DNA of 64,000 nt from Chelatococcus sp. YT9. GTDB taxonomy: Bacteria; Pseudomonadota; Alphaproteobacteria; Rhizobiales; Beijerinckiaceae. A model generated the notes under the pieces. That model made no database searches and was not told the origin of the DNA. It worked only from the letters and a program-made list of their open reading frames with translations. Location: positions 1,670,001 through 1,734,000 of the forward strand of contig NZ_JAHBRW010000001.1 in assembly GCF_018398315.1 (NCBI RefSeq), given 5' to 3'. The position numbers were made by a program, and so were the translations under genes. This document shows, piece by piece, positions 61,181 through 64,000 of the stretch (positions are counted from its first letter, which is position 1; each line of letters opens with the position of its first letter).

Positions 61181-62092
61181 ATGACGTTGAAGCTTATCGA
61201 GGCGGCACCGCAATGGCCGGGCGGCGCCCGCTGTGCTGTTTGCATCTCGTTCGACATGGACGGCGAAGCGCTTGTCCACCGGCGGTTCCCAGACGCTTCG
61301 CCAGATCAGGTCGCGCTTGCCGCACAATTGCGGTACGAGCCGACCATTGCAGTGCCAAGATTGCTCCGTCTCTTTGCGGCGCACGGAATCCGGCAAACCT
61401 TCTTCATTCCTGGCTGGTGCATCGACCACTATCCGACGACGATCGAGCAGATTCTAACGGGTGGACACGAGATCGCCCATCACGGCTACGCACATGCCCG
61501 GCCGAACGTGCAGACGCCGGAAGCGGAGCGTGAGAGCCTTCAAGCGGGGATCGAAGCCATCGAGCGCGTAACCGGCTCCAGGCCCTTGGGCTATCGCGCG
61601 CCGGCATTCCAGCATTCGCGTCATACGGTGTCTTACTTGCTCGATGAAGGATTCGAGTACGATTCTTCGTTGTTCGGTGACGATGTGCCATATCTCATCG
61701 GCGACGGGTCCCGTGCTCTGCTCGAACTGCCGACGGACATCACGCTGGACGATTGGACCCAATTCGCATGCCTGCCCGACTTTGGCTACATGATGCCGAT
61801 CGCGTCACCGCAGAAGGCGCTTGAGATGTACAAGGCCGAGTTCGACGCCGCGTGGCGTCACGGCGGCATGATGGTCACGGTCTGGCATCCATTCCTATCG
61901 GGCAGGCTGGCGCGGGTCGAGATGATCGACCAGTTGCTGCGCCACATGCAGGAAAAGGGCGACGTCTGGTTCGCCACGACGGCCGAGATCGCTCAGCATT
62001 GCCGTGGACTGATCGATTCCGGGGCCTGGAGCCCGAGGACGGACCGGCTTCCGTTCAGCGATGGTCCACTGCCTCCCGGCACGCCCGGCTGA
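61181..62092 (+). CDS. Polysaccharide deacetylase-family (NodB-fold) hydrolase, PuuE/PgdA-like
   Basis: 303-residue NodB-homology enzyme. Motif 1 is SFDMDGE (D-x-D form), motif 2 HEIAHHGYAHARP (metal-binding His pair), motif 3 RAPAFQHSR, then DSSLFGDDVPY and VTVWHPFLSGR with the catalytic-side His. This pattern is that of the subgroup containing cytosolic allantoinase PuuE and cyclic imidase-like or HpPgdA enzymes, rather than exported chitin deacetylases; no signal peptide was seen. Next to an M20 amidohydrolase, ring-opening of a cyclic amide or ureide is more likely than sugar deacetylation. Confidence 0.83.
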   Translation: MTLKLIEAAPQWPGGARCAVCISFDMDGEALVHRRFPDASPDQVALAAQLRYEPTIAVPRLLRLFAAHGIRQTFFIPGWCIDHYPTTIEQILTGGHEIAHHGYAHARPNVQTPEAERESLQAGIEAIERVTGSRPLGYRAPAFQHSRHTVSYLLDEGFEYDSSLFGDDVPYLIGDGSRALLELPTDITLDDWTQFACLPDFGYMMPIASPQKALEMYKAEFDAAWRHGGMMVTVWHPFLSGRLARVEMIDQLLRHMQEKGDVWFATTAEIAQHCRGLIDSGAWSPRTDRLPFSDGPLPPGTPG

Positions 62093-62135
62093 TCCCATCT
62101 CGTTCACCGTTCTTCTCAAAGGTTTCATTCGCGCA

Positions 62136-63377
62136 ATGTCGGATCAAGCACGCACGGTCGACCGCGTCAGAATATTGGGGCGGCTGGGGGAGATGTCCCG
62201 GATCGGGGCCCTGGAAAACGGCGGCGTCTGCCGCTTGGCGCTTTCGCCGGATGAGACCGAGGCGAAGGCGCGGCTTATCGGCTGGGCGCAGGCCTTGGGA
62301 TGCGTCGCCTACATCGACGATATCGGCAACCTTTTCCTGCGGCTGGGAGGGGCCGATTCTGCCGAAGCGCCGGTGCTGGTTGGATCCCATCTCGATACTC
62401 AACCCGTCGGCGGCAATTTCGATGGCGTATTGGGCGTCATCGCCGCGCTCGAATGCCTGGAAATCATGGCGCGGCAGGATGAGCGGGCCTTCATGCCTGT
62501 CGAGATCGCGGTCTGGTGCAACGAAGAGGGGGCGCGGTTTAACCCGACGACGATGGGGTCCGCGGTCCATGTCGGGCATTTTCCGCTTGGCGAGGCGTTG
62601 GCTGTCACCGACGCCTCGGGGCAATCTGTCGAAGCGTCGCTTCGGCAGTCCACGGCCAGCCTTCGCGCGGCGGGTATCGGCCTGTCGCATCGCGACCTTG
62701 GGGCGGGATACAAGGCTTATGTGGAACTCCACATCGAGCAGGGACCGGTTCTTGAGAACGAGGGCGTTGGCATCGGCGTCGTCACCGACGTTCAGGGGCT
62801 GGTTCAGTACCGGATCGAGGTTTCGGGCGTGGCGGGCCATGCCGGCGCCGTTCCGATGGAAGGGCGGAAGGATGCTTTGACGCGCGCCCGCGCCTTGATG
62901 GCGGAACTCGATGCGGAACTGGGTGCCTTCGGGGGCCTGCGTTTTACGGTCGGCCGCATCAATGTGGCGCCCGGATCGATCAACACCATCCCGGCGAAGG
63001 CCGAATTCACGCTGGACGTGCGGCACCCCGACCCGCAGGTGCTGTCGCAAGTCAGCCGGCGGATCGAAGCCCTTTGCGCGCACGCACAGCTGACACGGCT
63101 CATCTATCAGGCGCCGATCCCGTTCGATGCGGGGATCGTCAGCACGATCGAACAGGTGGCGGAGCAATACGGGGTGAGTTCGCGCCGCATGGTTTCAGGT
63201 GCGACGCACGATGCCGCCCATGTCGCGGCACTCTGCCCGACCGGAATGATCTTCGTGCCTTGTCGTGGCGGGATCAGCCACAACGAGAACGAATATTGCG
63301 AACCCGACGATGTCGTCCAGGGCGCGCAGATACTCGCCGAAACGATTATGGCGCTGGCCGGGAGACAAGCTCAATGA
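62136..63377 (+). CDS. M20 family Zn-dependent hydrolase (allantoate amidohydrolase / N-carbamoyl amino-acid hydrolase group)
   Basis: 413-residue amidohydrolase of the hydantoinase/carbamoylase (HyuC, AllC, beta-ureidopropionase) group. Seen: VGSHLDTQPVGGNFDGVLGV (metal ligands), VWCNEEGARFNPTTMGS (catalytic Glu), YVELHIEQGPVLENEG, VSGVAGHAGAVPMEGRKDA and SGATHDAAHVAALCPTGMIF. ATG 62136 begins the conserved fold; the frame is open upstream to 62061. It lies 43 bases after the deacetylase-fold gene and overlaps the next gene by four bases. Confidence 0.87.
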   Translation: MSDQARTVDRVRILGRLGEMSRIGALENGGVCRLALSPDETEAKARLIGWAQALGCVAYIDDIGNLFLRLGGADSAEAPVLVGSHLDTQPVGGNFDGVLGVIAALECLEIMARQDERAFMPVEIAVWCNEEGARFNPTTMGSAVHVGHFPLGEALAVTDASGQSVEASLRQSTASLRAAGIGLSHRDLGAGYKAYVELHIEQGPVLENEGVGIGVVTDVQGLVQYRIEVSGVAGHAGAVPMEGRKDALTRARALMAELDAELGAFGGLRFTVGRINVAPGSINTIPAKAEFTLDVRHPDPQVLSQVSRRIEALCAHAQLTRLIYQAPIPFDAGIVSTIEQVAEQYGVSSRRMVSGATHDAAHVAALCPTGMIFVPCRGGISHNENEYCEPDDVVQGAQILAETIMALAGRQAQ

Positions 63378-64000
63378 CGAGGCTCGTCGTAAGCCACTAT
63401 ATGCCGGTAGATCACGGCACGCATGTGGACTTTCTGGTCCCATGGACGCGCAGGATAGAAAAAGCGTGCCCATCCCTGAAATTCGAGATCCATTGCGAAG
63501 GTTCGGATTATGGGCTGCTGGAAAACCAGTACGACCAGGTCCTGTCCGGCGCCGTCGACATCGCGCATTCCCCCGCGTCTTTGCCCGCCGGCCGCTTTCC
63601 AATGACGAACCTGATGAACCTGCCGTTTCTCGTGGAAGCTTCGCAGCAGGCCAGCGATCGCCTGTGGGCTGCTCATGCGCCGTACCTGGAACGCGAGTTC
63701 AGCCCGCTCCATGTCCTTGCGCTCCATGCCGACAGCGGCGGCGTCCTGCATATGCGTGACACGCCGGTGAGGTCGCTGGAGGACCTTGCCGGCAAGCGCA
63801 TCCGCACCCCCGCCGGCGCAATCGCACGGGCTATTGCGGACGTGGGGGCCGAGCCGGTCCACCTGTTGCCACCGGCCATAGGCAAAGCGGCGCGGGAAGG
63901 CGAGATCGACGGCGCCATCATGGCCTGGGATGTACTCGCCTATACCCAGACGAAAGACATCTTCCGCTATCACTATACGGACGTCTTCTATGTCTCACCG
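63374..64000 (+). CDS. TRAP transporter solute-binding protein (DctP-like), cut by window edge, no signal peptide
   Basis: First 209 residues of a DctP/TAXI-class extracytoplasmic binding protein: LVVSHYMPVDHGTHVDF, the long beta strand and helix region, VLHMRDTPVRSLEDLAGKRI (family hallmark LEDLKGKKIR), and GEIDGAIMAWDVL. It starts by an ATGA overlap with the M20 gene. The protein begins directly with the mature fold; no Sec or Tat signal is present, and the in-frame sequence upstream is not hydrophobic. Expected permease genes (dctQM) would lie beyond the window. Confidence 0.82.
   Translation, partial: MTRLVVSHYMPVDHGTHVDFLVPWTRRIEKACPSLKFEIHCEGSDYGLLENQYDQVLSGAVDIAHSPASLPAGRFPMTNLMNLPFLVEASQQASDRLWAAHAPYLEREFSPLHVLALHADSGGVLHMRDTPVRSLEDLAGKRIRTPAGAIARAIADVGAEPVHLLPPAIGKAAREGEIDGAIMAWDVLAYTQTKDIFRYHYTDVFYVSP

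Overview
The window is GC-rich chromosomal DNA from an alphaproteobacterium, most likely a member of the Hyphomicrobiales (Rhizobiales). This is inferred from gene order: an F1-only ATP synthase operon (atpHAGDC, no F0 genes beside it), the TCA block mdh-sucC-sucD-odhA-odhB-SDR-lpd, cobS next to a J-domain gene and bolA, and a tsaD/hemC-hemD-mic60-hemY heme locus. I cannot fix the genus from the sequence.

Layout. 1-7 kb: the truncated cobaltochelatase gene cobS, a J-domain protein, bolA, a D,D-carboxypeptidase, a COG0523 (CobW-type) metallochaperone GTPase and a GNAT-fold protein. 7-12.2 kb: the F1 operon on the minus strand. 12.5-17.3 kb: an M20 amidohydrolase, then an AT-richer accessory island with two unusual genes. 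One encodes a TolA-like protein with eight nearly identical 16-residue repeats; the other encodes a zincin-like protein with an HEVAH motif. Both end in DUF4214-type modules and lack signal peptides. 17.3-22.6 kb: priA, xerC and small genes. 22.6-32.7 kb: the 2-oxoglutarate dehydrogenase, succinyl-CoA ligase and malate dehydrogenase genes. 33-36.3 kb: a TetR regulator, zapE, a YqaA-type membrane protein and dsbB. 36.3-41.1 kb: a cobalamin riboswitch followed by nrdA and nrdB. NrdB has Phe in place of the radical Tyr and Glu as first metal ligand, the signature of class Ic (Chlamydia-type) enzymes. 41.3-53.5 kb: tRNA-Leu, a frameshifted DUF1254/DUF1214 gene, a MocR regulator, an ABC exporter, a marR-MFS-HlyD efflux operon, a GntR regulator, a diguanylate cyclase and an FAH-family enzyme. 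53.5-59.7 kb: tsaD diverging from the heme/Mic60 operon. 59.9-64 kb: tRNA-Thr, an unexplained structured stretch, an XRE-cupin regulator and a probable amide/ureide catabolic operon (NodB-fold deacetylase, M20 amidohydrolase, TRAP-type binding protein cut by the window edge).

Cobalamin recurs here: cobS makes the cofactor, a CobW-family GTPase lies close by, and the riboswitch would switch off the B12-independent reductase when coenzyme B12 is plentiful. That predicts a B12-dependent NrdJ elsewhere in the genome. The items most worth pursuing are the repeat protein/zincin pair and the class Ic reductase under riboswitch control.
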